A stretch of DNA of 64,000 nt, taken from NCBI GenBank assembly GCA_907163345.1, contig CAJQUN010000055.1:2728001-2792000 (forward strand). Reading direction: 5' to 3'. The notes beneath the pieces were generated by a model that searched no databases, was not told where the DNA came from, and saw only the letters and a list, made by a program, of their open reading frames with translations. This DNA comes from Haberlea rhodopensis. Taxonomy: Eukaryota; Streptophyta; Magnoliopsida; Lamiales; Gesneriaceae. The stretch's first letter is position 1. Each line of letters opens with the position of its first letter. The position numbers and the translations under genes were made by a program. Below, in pieces: positions 47,801-57,540 of this stretch.

Positions 47801-49353
47801 GCATGTCCACGTTCTAACAAACGAGACATTCTAAGAGCAGATATCAACGAAACCTTAGCACGTGATCCTTATCCATAGAATATCCATGGATTTATAGTCT
47901 CAGACTGAAATCTCATTGTTTTCTGACAACAATCTACAACAGTTTTATATCTGCTCAACACATCAATACCCAAAATACAATCAAAATCCATCATGTCTAA
48001 CACAATCAAATCAGTCTGTATCCCATACTCAGTATCAAATTGAATAACACAATCATACACACTCTGACAAGCCATCACAGTAGTTCACATGGGTGTCGAA
48101 ACATAGAGAGGCATTAATAGTGGAGACGATCATATATGATACCGGTCAATGAACGTTTGTGCAACAAATGAATGTGATGCACCAGTATCAATCAAAAGTA
48201 AAGCCGGATAAGTAAATAAACTACACTTACCCGCAATCACATCATCATTAGCTGCCTCTGCTTGCTCCTTGTTCAGTGCATACACCTGAGCCTGAGGTGG
48301 TCCTGCTCTCTGTCCTCCACCAGTCCGTGGAACACCCTGTGGTCTCTGCTGCACTATACTCTCTGATATATTCCCTCTCATCTGTTGTCCCCCAGCTTGA
48401 GGACAATCTCTGATCATGTGTCATGTCCTCCCACAGCGGAAACAAACCGGGGTATCCAGTTGTGGACAATCTCGTTTAAAATGTGGTCCTCCACACTTAA
48501 AACGTTGTAGCCCTCGACAACTACTACTACTACTACTACCTTGGGACTGTCCCTTGTTACCTCGTTCACCACCCTTTCGCTGAACAAATCATTTTCCACT
48601 AAATCTAGAGGAAGATGCACCTCCTCGTGATGATTTAAACGGTTCACCTCTAGGTCTCATGCTTTCTGATGTAGGTAGTTGGGATTGTCCTACATCCTTG
48701 TACACTCCAACTGCAATCTCAGCCATCTCGGCTCTAGTCAATGCTTCTTCATATGATGTAGGGTTATTAGAAATTACACTATCAAACAACTCAGGCCTCA
48801 AGCCCTTCGCAAACTGTCTGATCTTTGCTTTTGTGTTTGCAGCAATATGCGGTACATACCGTAACAATGAAGAATATTGCACAGCATAATCAGACATTGT
48901 CATTGATCCATGTTTCAAATTTGTAAACTCATCTTCTTTCCTCTGTCTTGCGGCCACAGAGAAATAGTGATCCAGAAACCGAGTTCTGAAAACATCCCAA
49001 TTCACTGTCTGTCCTTGAGCTCTCAGCTCAATCAATGTGGCCTTCCACCACATCATAGCTTTCTTTGCCAACTGGAATTCAGCTAAACGTATCCAGGCGG
49101 ACTTGGCACATGATGCTGACACAAAAATCTATTCAATACGTTCCAACCATTCCTCTGCTTGTCCCCCTGATTCAGTACCCTCAAAGCGAGGTGGCTGATA
49201 ACTCAGGAACTGTGTAAAAGTCAACTCTCCAGGTAACAATACATGTTCCGCTGGTCCTTGCCCAAATGGTGGTGGTGGCACAGGCGCCAATCCAACACTA
49301 GCGTTGCCACTCATGGCATCCCCAACCTCATCATGTGGTACTCTGTCTGCCAT
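44868..49353 (-). pseudogene. Chromovirus gag-pol polyprotein, inactivated
   Basis: Gag starts at 49353 (MADRVPHDEVGDAMSGNAS) with the retrotransposon gag core WWKATLIELRAQG and ERTIN-like region to 48600; knuckles CGGPHFKRDCP and HMIRDCP near 48470-48400; protease LLIDTGASHSFV near 48190; RT SRAPYRMAPSEL, YSKIDLRSGYHQIRV, VMPFGVTNAPAVF and catalytic FIDDILIYS (47180); RNase H FALYTDASL and IYTDHKSLKFL; integrase MDFVTHLP, SDRDSRF, PQTDGQTERT (D,D,E); and a chromodomain KVQWDRRGVEEATWE at 44900. The frame is the same from 49353 to about 47215, shifts once near 47200, and stays constant to the end. Stops lie near 49128, 48425, 48127, 48082, 47865, 47476, 46702, 46458, 45519 and 45249. Confidence 0.92.
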
Positions 49354-49493
49354 TACTGCAAATACAGGTTACCAACAACAACAAATATATAAAGCATGTC
49401 GATATAACAGTATATCATGACTCATAACATGCTTTCAACATATTAGGTAACTCCCTAATACCTTCCTCTACCCTTGTTCACCCCGTTCTCGAA

Positions 49494-49510
49494 CCACTGC
49501 TCTAATACCA
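49494..49510 (-). other. Primer-binding site of the chromovirus
   Basis: TGGTATTAGAGCAGTGG on the minus strand, one change from the initiator-Met tRNA complement, four bases inside the LTR. Confidence 0.9.
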
Positions 49511-49514
49511 CTAA

Positions 49515-51319
49515 TGTGGGGTCCTCGTTACTTAATCCGTTATGTATCAGTTCATTATACATATGTGAGTAAGAATTAAGTAAATCATACACTGATTAAG
49601 AGTTTTCGTTATGTAGGTTGTTACAAGTTGACAAAAACCATGTCATAGTATACATCATACGACAGCAAAACAACCTAAACCAACAACTCCTAAGCAGTGG
49701 TTCAGCTCGCAACGGAATAAGACTCACAATCCCGTCCTCCCACGTCTATGAGTCCCTACAGAAACAATCACACAACATGAGTATAGATAAACAACCATCC
49801 CAGTGCGATATCAATAAAAACATAAACGATAAAGCACTATAAACATCAAATGTGATTGTTCTGTATCATGCATCATCAAATGCAAATATGTCATGACATG
49901 TCTCATTCCCCATCCTGTTATAACAAGACCAATATGATATGTCTATCTCAGCTCAATATGACAGTCGAACCCTCTCACATCTTCATATTAGCAGCACATA
50001 TCATAGTACCGTCCTAACATGTTATAACAGCCAAAGCATATACCCAACCGACGTATATCTCTCATGCTAAAGCATATGTAGCATACCTATCGTGACAACA
50101 ATTCCAGCCAAAGCATATACCCAACACTGGCATATCTATCGTGGCACCGATCTCAGCCAAAGCATACGCTACACATCTATCGTGGCATCCCTCTCAACAA
50201 TATAATATCATGAATGCACATGCATATGATGTCAATAATCATATGATACCATGCTCACATCATCGTCACAACAATATCATATACTCGTACGTCAAAACGT
50301 ACCTGTTCTGCGACACAAACGATATATATTAGGCGTCAATGTCTAACCGCCTTGTTGCCCCGTCCCCTGTGATGATGCTACAACAATATAAACAATATAA
50401 CATGTTACAATAAGCTTCAAAATTAAATTCTACAAAAAATCTTACATTTTCAAAACCTAACCCTGGCGATCGATCTCATGTTTTGACGCGATCGATCGCC
50501 TAAAGATTTGGTCCTAAGCGATCGATCTCTTATTTTCACGCGATCGGTCGCCTACCCCTTTGGAAAACATTATGTCTTGAGGAGATCGATTGCCTACTTG
50601 AAGCGATCGATCGCTCAATGCACCGCCATTCTCATGTTTAACCACAGGCGATCGATTGCCTCAAACGTCGCGATCGATCGCCTCCTCTGTTTTCTGAAAA
50701 ACCATGGCGATTTTCTACTTCTTTTCTTGGTGTTTCTCCTACACCTTACTTCCCACCATTACAACTTATTCAATGAAATCTCTAACATCAAACAAACATG
50801 TTTACATACTTTTACACCTTGTGTCTTAGCTTCATATACACTTTAAGCAACAAAGAACCATCACATGTTTTCATGCTTCAAAATTCAAGCATAACCAAAG
50901 AACTTCTAATTACCATGATAAAGTAATGAAGGGTATTCTCCTTACCAAGTAAATCACTTCCTCTTAGGTTCCAAAAGTCTTTGCAAGTGTAACTCCAAAC
51001 CAAACCCTCAAAAGAGTCCAAAGAAAGTGTAGAGATTTGTAGGTGTTTATGGCGTAAGTATGTGATGTAGAATCTGATTTTAGATATATAATAGAACCTC
51101 CACATGCAACACAAATTCAAATATAAATCCCCTCAAATACATGTCAAATATAGAATACACTAGTATCCAACTATGTGATGCACTTCAAGTCACTTCTCCA
51201 CTATAACACGAAAATGTCGTGCTCGGTTCAACCCGAGTCCAAGTCCACATCATACTGTAATTAATCATAATTACACCATAATCATATTACACATGTATAC
51301 ATCAGATCGAGGTTTGTCA
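49515..51319 (-). repeat. 5' LTR of chromovirus (LTR-C, 1805 bp)
   Basis: Same content as 42907-44684, including CAAAGCATATACCCAAC repeats (50030-50190) and GATCGATCG palindromes (50465-50690). Ends TTGTCA at 51316-51319 beside ACATA. Confidence 0.95.
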
Positions 51320-51488
51320 ACATATGTGTGTGAGAGGATGTGTGCTGCCCCCGCTCCCGGAGGCCCAACAAGGTCAATTCCAATTTCGATAAAGAAAATT
51401 AAGAATTTAAACCTTGTGGAAAAAAAAAACAAGAGAGTCTTACAATTAAATGATCAAATTTAACAATGTTCCTCAAGACTCATTGCTG

Positions 51489-52035
51489 AACAAAAAATTC
51501 ACCAGTTCTAGAAATACAAATTAAAATAATAACATGAAATCCTTAACATCAAAGAACACTCAATCCACTCCCTCTACCAGCCCCAAAAAAGGTTTGTTCC
51601 CCTCGTCATCTGCCTGTTCATCTAGAAAACGAGGATGTGGGCTAAGCAAGAAGTAGCCTGACTTCTAGTACGACCAAGCAATTATATACTTTTCATAACT
51701 TAAACATAAAATTTACAATTACCTTCTACATCACAGTTTCAAAATGTACGAAAAATAAACAATAGTCATTGGTCCACAAAATTTTAATTCATATGACATT
51801 TATCCAAAACAAAATAAAATAATCACCACATTCGAAGTAATGTCGTTATATCGATGTGGTTTCTCTCATTTAAGCGATATCAGATTTCTCACTAAGAGGG
51901 TCATACATCTATTATTTTTCCGTCATGAGCTTTATACAGTTATTATATCCGAATGAGGGCCTTATCAATAGACTATTATTAATTTTCCCCAGACGATAGG
52001 GTAAAATATATGTTCCTACTGATCAATTCCTTGAA
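51489..52035. repeat. Inverted duplication, left arm
   Basis: About 540 bp matching 60775-61312 in opposite orientation, for example AATTCACCA, AGAAATACAAATTAAAATAA, AACGAGGATGTGGGCTAAGC and AATAAACAATAGTCATTGGT. On the minus strand 51666-51575 reads as a plausible last exon (FLLSPHPRFLDEQADDEGNK to a TGA) after an AG acceptor, but I do not recognise the protein. Confidence 0.8.
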
Positions 52036-52084
52036 TTTTGCCCTGGATTCTAATTTTTTAAGCCTAATTTGTGTGTGATTCCTC

Positions 52085-52490
52085 TTGGATGCTCATCATT
52101 CTATCTCATACAACATTGCAAACATGATAGCAGTTCTATAAAACTTTCCGTTCAATTTCAAAAGGATATACGATCGCATAAAACTCCAGTGGCTTTTTCT
52201 CCATTTCAACCAACTCGTCTTTATTTTGTGGTTAATGTCGCTATTAATCTCTCTATCACCTAGGTATGAAAACTTGATACTCATTGATATCTCTTGGCAA
52301 ACGATTGTTATAATACTATTGTCCCGAGATTTATGACCACTAAATTGGCACTCCATATATTCTGTTTTAGACCTACTTAATCTAAAATCTTTTGATTTTT
52401 ATAGTCTCTCCACAACTCTAATCTAGCATTTACCTCTGCCCTAATCTTGTCAATTAACACAATATCGTCCGCAAAATTTACATATCATAA
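52085..52490 (-). pseudogene. LINE (L1-type) reverse transcriptase remnant
   Basis: On the minus strand: NFADDIVLIDKIRAEVNARL (RT catalytic ADD), RLSRSKTEYMECQFS, IKFSYLGDREINSDINHKIK, SWLKWRKSHW and LKLNGKFYRTAI, the conserved tail of plant LINE RT. A frame change near 52395 and loss of everything upstream show a truncated relic. Confidence 0.85.
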
Positions 52491-52980
52491 ATCAAAAATT
52501 TTGTACTGTATGGGGATTCCATTTATATCAGACGTATCCTAACAAGCAAATTGATCAAGTAACGAACCAACGATGGGATGGACCAATTGTAAGTTGTCGA
52601 GAAAGTCCAGGATCGATATACTTAAGAACATAACTTGAAAATGAAGGTGCAGAAGCATAGACAACCATATAAGTATAACGACTATAAACTTCCAACACAA
52701 CCACCACCGAAGGCAAATTTGCTGCAAAAATCACGTGAGCAAAAGTTGGGTTAAACTAGACATGACCACGGTTTTTTAAAAACCGTGGCTCGGCCCGGAA
52801 CCGTAACCGGGTCAACGGGCCGGTTAACCGTTGACCCGGTTCACGGTTCCAAACCGTAACCGGCCCGTCACTGTACGGGCCGGTTACGGTTTATGAGTCG
52901 AAATAACCGTGGAACCGCCGGTTTGAACCAGCGGTTCCAACCCTTAAAAAAAAAATTTTTTTTTAAAAAAAAAAAATTTT

Positions 52981-53320
52981 GAACGGCCAGGATCTTCTGA
53001 CCGGTGTATATCAACGGTCAAGATCTCCTGACCGTTGCAACAGGTGAACCGGCGGTTAACCGCCGGTTCATCCCATAATTTTTTCAATTTTTTTTTTAAA
53101 AAAAATTGAACGGCCAGGATCTTCTGACCGTTGTATATCAACGGTCAGGATCTCCTGACCGTTGCAACAGGATGAACCGCCGGTTACGAACCAGCGGTTC
53201 GTCGGTAAAAAGTTTTTTTTTTTTTTTTATAATTCGATGGCTAGGATTATTTGACCGTTATAGATCGACGGCTAGGATTAAGTGACCGTTATAGATCGAC
53301 GGCTAGGATTAAGTGACCGT
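52981..53320. repeat. Subterminal tandem repeats of the hAT element
   Basis: A unit starting GAACGGCCAGGATCTTCTGA occurs at 52981 and 53108 (period 127), each with inverted CGGTCAGGATCTCCTGACCG words. From 53235, about three 31-bp units GACGGCTAGGATTAAGTGAC follow, ending 110 bp ahead of the transposase start. Confidence 0.85.
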
Positions 53321-53430
53321 TAGTTTTTATGCTTATAAATATCCTCCACACCCATTTCATTTTTCATCAATCTTAACACAACTCTAAGTTTTCGATACAT
53401 CATTTACTTGTATTATTTTCGAATTACTCA

Positions 53431-55560
53431 ATGGAAGGTCCTAGTGATCCACGTAAAGGCAAAGGCAAAGGCAAGGTGACATATCTCGAAAGGGCCGAAC
53501 CCGATGTTGATATTGATATTGATGATATTGAATTCACCGACGATGATCCTTTTGCTACACATGATACCCAAGAAAGTGCGCATTCAAAGGTAAGATCTAT
53601 GCCTCCACTTAAATCATCGATTTTTACTAAACATTTTGAAAAGGTGACTCTTCCATCCGGAGAGATGCGTGCCAAATGCAAATATTGTACCACTACGTAT
53701 AAGTTTCAAAGTGGTGGTGGCTATGGATCTTTTAAGCGTCATATCGAAACAAAGCATCCAGTGGAGTTTGGTAATGATTCTTCTCAAACTCAACTATCTA
53801 GATTTCATTCTTCGAGTGAAGGTACCGACTCTCCACTTTTCAAATACGCCGATGCACAATTAAGAGAATCGGTGGCAAAATTTATCTCTGTAGAACATCT
53901 TTCTTTTAGTATTGCATCTAGATTTGGTTTTGAAGATCTGTGTCATGAATCTCTACAACCTGCTGCTAAACGTGTTCCTAGGACCACAGTCACACGAACC
54001 CTTAAAAAATTAGTTCGTCAACAAAAGAAAGAATTAGTTACATTATTTAGTAATTTGACGAATAAAGTTTCTATATGCTCTGATATTTGGAGTGATCATT
54101 GGCAAACTAATTCGTACATGGGTATTACTTGTCATTGGTTAGATAATTCATGGTCAATTCAAAAACGGTTGCTTGCATATCGAGTGTTCAATGAATCACA
54201 CAACGCACAAAATATTTCTCAACTGATTTGTGTAATTTTAGAAGAATATGGTTTAACTTCCAAAGTTTTTTCTGTGTCATTTGATAATGCTAGTTCGAAC
54301 ACATTGAGTATTGAAGATCTTAAACGTGTTTGTCAACCTGCTATTGGTGGTTTTTTTTTTTCATATTCGATGTATTTGACATATTTTGAACTTATGTGTG
54401 CAAGATGGATTAAGATCGTTAGATAATCAGATTCAGCCAATTAAAATGGCATTATCTTATTTGTGGTCCCATCCGAGTTTGATGAAACAATGGGGTAAGT
54501 TTTGTAAGGTTAATGGCATGCGACCTAGAAAATTTCCACGAGATATACCCACACGTTGGAACTCAACATATAAATTGCTAAATGACTCATATGAATATAG
54601 AGAGTTATCGTGTTCATTTTTTGCAAAACATGGTGGAAACTCTAATATTTATGTTTTTTCGCACCAATGGAATGTATGTAAAAGTATCTGTGAAATGTTG
54701 AAGGTATTTTATGATGCAACTGAACAATTATCTGGAGTTTATTATCCTACATCTCATTTAGTTTTGATGAACTGTTGTAATGTGGCACTTACCTTAAATG
54801 AAAATTTCTCTAATTATCTGTTAACCTCTTCTGTGGTAGCAATGAATGTTAAATGGGAAAAATATTTTTATAATATTCCTGAACTGTTTCTAGTTGCTTT
54901 TGCTTTAGATCCTCGACTTAAATTGGATGTTTTGCATGAAATGTTAGGGATGTATTACGAGGCATTATCCCCCCCGGATGATATTTCCCCAATTGATTCT
55001 TCTATGGTAGTAAATCGTGTTAGAAATTATTTGCATGAGATTTATAGAGAATATAGTTTACAATATGGTGTACAAGAAAATGAATCACAACTACAAGTTA
55101 GTGCTCAAAGTCATTCTAGTGGTATTAAACTCACCAAAGCACAACTTCTGTTAAAAGAACGCACTAAACGCCCCAGAGGATCATCAAGTTCCAGTCAGGA
55201 ACTTGATAATTATTTTACGACTTCTTTGATTTCAGTGAAGCAGATAGCGAGCAACAATTTGATATATTGCGGTGGTGGTCACAAAAGACACAAATTTTCC
55301 CGATTTTATCAATCATAGCAAAGGAAATCTTAGCTTGCCCCGTGTCAACTGTTGCTGTGGAACAAGCTTTTAACGCAGAGGGAAATATTTTGGATGTAAG
55401 ACGATCAAAAATGAGTCCAGATTCTTTAGAGGCACAAGCACTAATGGACGATTGGGCGAGGGCGGCAAAACGAAAACAAGGAATGGAATCAAGCTCGGAC
55501 CAAGATGAATTTGATACCGAAGGAACTACTACGACGGGGACAGGTAACGGAAGTGATTGA
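53431..55560 (+). pseudogene. hAT transposase (BED finger), two frameshifts
   Basis: Start MEGPSDPRKGKGKGKVTYLE. A BED-type finger (CKYCTTTYKF...HIETKH) is at about residues 82-110, followed by the hAT RNase-H-like domain (ICSDIWSDHWQTNSYMGITC, LLAYRVF) and, after the break, LCVQDGLRSLDNQI, DIPTRWNSTYKLLNDS, VAFALDPRLKLDV, and the C-terminal dimerisation region ILACPVSTVAVEQAF. The first break is at a 12-base T run (54350-54361), with a stop soon after in the recovered frame; the second is a base loss in a T run near 55229. The acidic N-terminal segment and lysine-rich tail are typical. Enzyme would cut and paste the element; this copy is likely inactive. Confidence 0.9.
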
Positions 55561-56504
55561 GCTACGCCACTTCCAAAGGTAAGAAGGGTTAAAAGGTAAG
55601 AGAACTACGTGGGCTTTGATTCCTCTACACTCTAAGAGGATACGTAGGCAACTTAAAAAGTTCAAGCCCTCCCTCCCCCCCTTACATTTCCTTTGTTTTT
55701 TTTTTATAGTGATTTTTAAATTATTTTAAATAAAATGTTAATTTTTTTTAATTTAAAAATATAAGGGTCGAACCGTAACCGTAACCGATGGTTAACCGTA
55801 ACCGTAACCGTAACCGGCGGTTCACGAACCGTAACCGGAACCGTCTACGAAGGTTAAGATTAAGGGTCGGGCTCTTTTGAACCGTCGAACCGACGGTTCC
55901 GAACCGTCAACCTGCGGTTCACGAACCATGGTCATGTCTAGGTTAAACCGAAGAAACCGAAGAAACCAAACTAATTTGGAAAATCGATTCGGTTATTTCA
56001 GAAATTCGATTTTAATTTTTTAAAAAATCGATTAATTCGGTTCAGTTTCGATTTATATTTTAAAAACATCGGTTAACCGAATAAACCGAAATCTTTAATT
56101 TTTTAATATTTTTTTAAAAAATTAAAAAACAATTAATTTTTTTAAAAAAAAAGTAAAAAATAATTAATTTTAAAAAAAAATTTCAATTATTATCGTTCTT
56201 TATTTAAATATTAAATTTTTAAAACCAAATTTTTTAATTTTTAAATCAAATTATCTAATTTTTAAATTTTTTAAAAAAATATCGGGTAATTCGGTTACCA
56301 ACCGAAATAACCGATTTTTTATCGGTTCGATTTTGAGAGTATAATTCGGTCAGTTCGGCTAGGCAAAAAAAAATTCGGTCGTTGGATTTTCGAAAATTCG
56401 GTTCGCTAACCCCTAACTATATTCTTCCTATTACATTAATTAAGCAAGCAACCAATCTCTTAGAGGCCGAGTACAGTCATTAAAATGTTATCAAACTATT
56501 CTTA

Positions 56505-56906
56505 TCAAAAACAACAATCGCAGTCAAACGGGCACATACGAGTATCTCCAGCAACGGACTTCCCAAAGCCCAGTTCTTCTTCAGTATAAATAGCTAGTCC
56601 ATCGGCGGTTTTCTTCCTCGGTCGAGAAATAGAGTCGGCAAATGGATTTCCTCCAACATCTTTGGTCTTGTCATTCTTTCTTATCTTCAATTTATCATGT
56701 GATTTAGCACTTGAAGCTGATGGTTTCCCGGGCTTCTCTTTGTTAGCCATCGTATCTTTTTCGGACCTCTTTCTCTTTGTTCTAGCAAATATTTCATCAA
56801 TCTCACTGCCCATTCTCTTTGGCTTTAAGGATGGTTTCTCTTGTTCTACAACAGGTCCACTTTCATCTGCCAGTTTAGTCTTCTTCTTTGACCTTTCTTT
56901 AATCAT
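56505..56906 (-). CDS. DUF1764-type nuclear-like basic protein (133 aa)
   Basis: Single exon, ATG 56906 (MIKERSKKKTKLADESG) chosen over an in-frame codon at 56954 because the extra 16 residues are hydrophobic and unlike the family. The body is lysine rich with EIDEIFARTKRKRSEK, a long disordered K/S region, then the conserved C-terminus RPRKKTADGLAIYTEEELGF and a terminal CPFDCDCCF cysteine motif. That end is the hallmark of DUF1764, a family conserved in eukaryotes without a defined function. Basic runs suggest nuclear location. It seems intact, and is the second well supported host gene of the window, located 90 bp beyond an old MITE. Confidence 0.85.
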   Translation of the reverse strand: MIKERSKKKTKLADESGPVVEQEKPSLKPKRMGSEIDEIFARTKRKRSEKDTMANKEKPGKPSASSAKSHDKLKIRKNDKTKDVGGNPFADSISRPRKKTADGLAIYTEEELGFGKSVAGDTRMCPFDCDCCF

Positions 56907-56990
56907 CTTAATGTCAAAAAAAAATTCTGTCAGAAACAAGCAAAACTTGTCCATTCGTGTTAAAATACTATAGTTTGATCATTATGAAAG

Positions 56991-57025
<35 letters not shown>

Positions 57026-57033
57026 GGGAGCGG
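56991..57033. repeat. GGAGCA hexanucleotide microsatellite
   Basis: Five GGAGCA units followed by GGAGCGGGAGCGGG, about 85 bp upstream of the DUF1764-like start codon. Confidence 0.95.
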
Positions 57034-57039
57034 GTAATG

Positions 57040-57540
57040 GTAGCTACATAAAACACGGGATAATAAAAACAACATAGAAGTAGCTATTACAGTCAGTAGA
57101 CTAGATTCGATGAGAGAATAAAATTCATGCAAAAAAAAGCTAAAAATAGAATTTGTTTAGTGCCTTTGGGTGCATATATTTAATCTCAATTTAGCTTTTA
57201 CTTTTTGAGATGATCCCACCTATATGAATCTCGCAAGGACTATCTTCTTCATTAGAAATCCTAAAAATCCACTTACACCAAACTCACACTTCCGGTACAA
57301 ATCAATCCAAATTTATATCTATTTATTTGTGTAGGCATAACATTAAATAAAACCAAGTGAAATAAACTGAGTAATAAAATTCATAAACTCAAAAACACCA
57401 ACCAAGACCCTAAATTATATGCACGAAAACCCATATACTAATAATGTTCCGCATCTTTTAACATTATCATCACCAACCACTTTTGTGACTCTGTTATTAC
57501 TTGTATCATTGCTCGTCCTTTGAAAAATGTTACCGTGGGG
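57040..57540. other. No gene seen
   Basis: AT-rich upstream flank of the DUF1764-like gene; no element ends recognised. Confidence 0.4.

Larger units (their letters stand above)
42907..51319 (-). mobile_element. Full-length chromovirus (Ty3/gypsy), 8413 bp, ACATA duplication
   Basis: Two LTRs (42907-44684 and 49515-51319), primer site, gag-protease-RT-RNase H-integrase-chromodomain order, polypurine tract, and identical ACATA at 42902-42906 and 51320-51324. The order RT before integrase and the C-terminal chromodomain place it in the chromoviruses (Tekay/Del-like by the CKVRF/LTR style, which is inference). All coding is on the minus strand and inactivated by about ten stops and one frameshift. 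Confidence 0.95.
52757..55940 (+). mobile_element. hAT transposon, 3184 bp, near-autonomous
   Basis: GGTTAAAC at 52749-52756 and 55941-55948 is a perfect 8-bp target duplication. Ends TAGACATGACCACGGTT and, inverted, TAGACATGACCATGGTT. It encodes a BED-finger hAT transposase with two frameshifts. Subterminal regions at both ends are rich in AACCGTAACCG, likely transposase-binding repeats by analogy with Ac/Ds. Confidence 0.95.
52730..56415. mobile_element. Older MITE (M5, M4-like) split by a hAT element
   Basis: The left piece 52730-52756 (GTGAGCAAAAGTTGGGTTAA) and the right piece 55949-56415 (CGGTTAACCGAA words, end CGAACCGAATTTT inverted, TAACCCCTA) together resemble M4 (TGAGCAGAACTTTGGTTTAA). 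The 8-base flanks no longer match, so it is older than M3 and M4. Confidence 0.65.
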
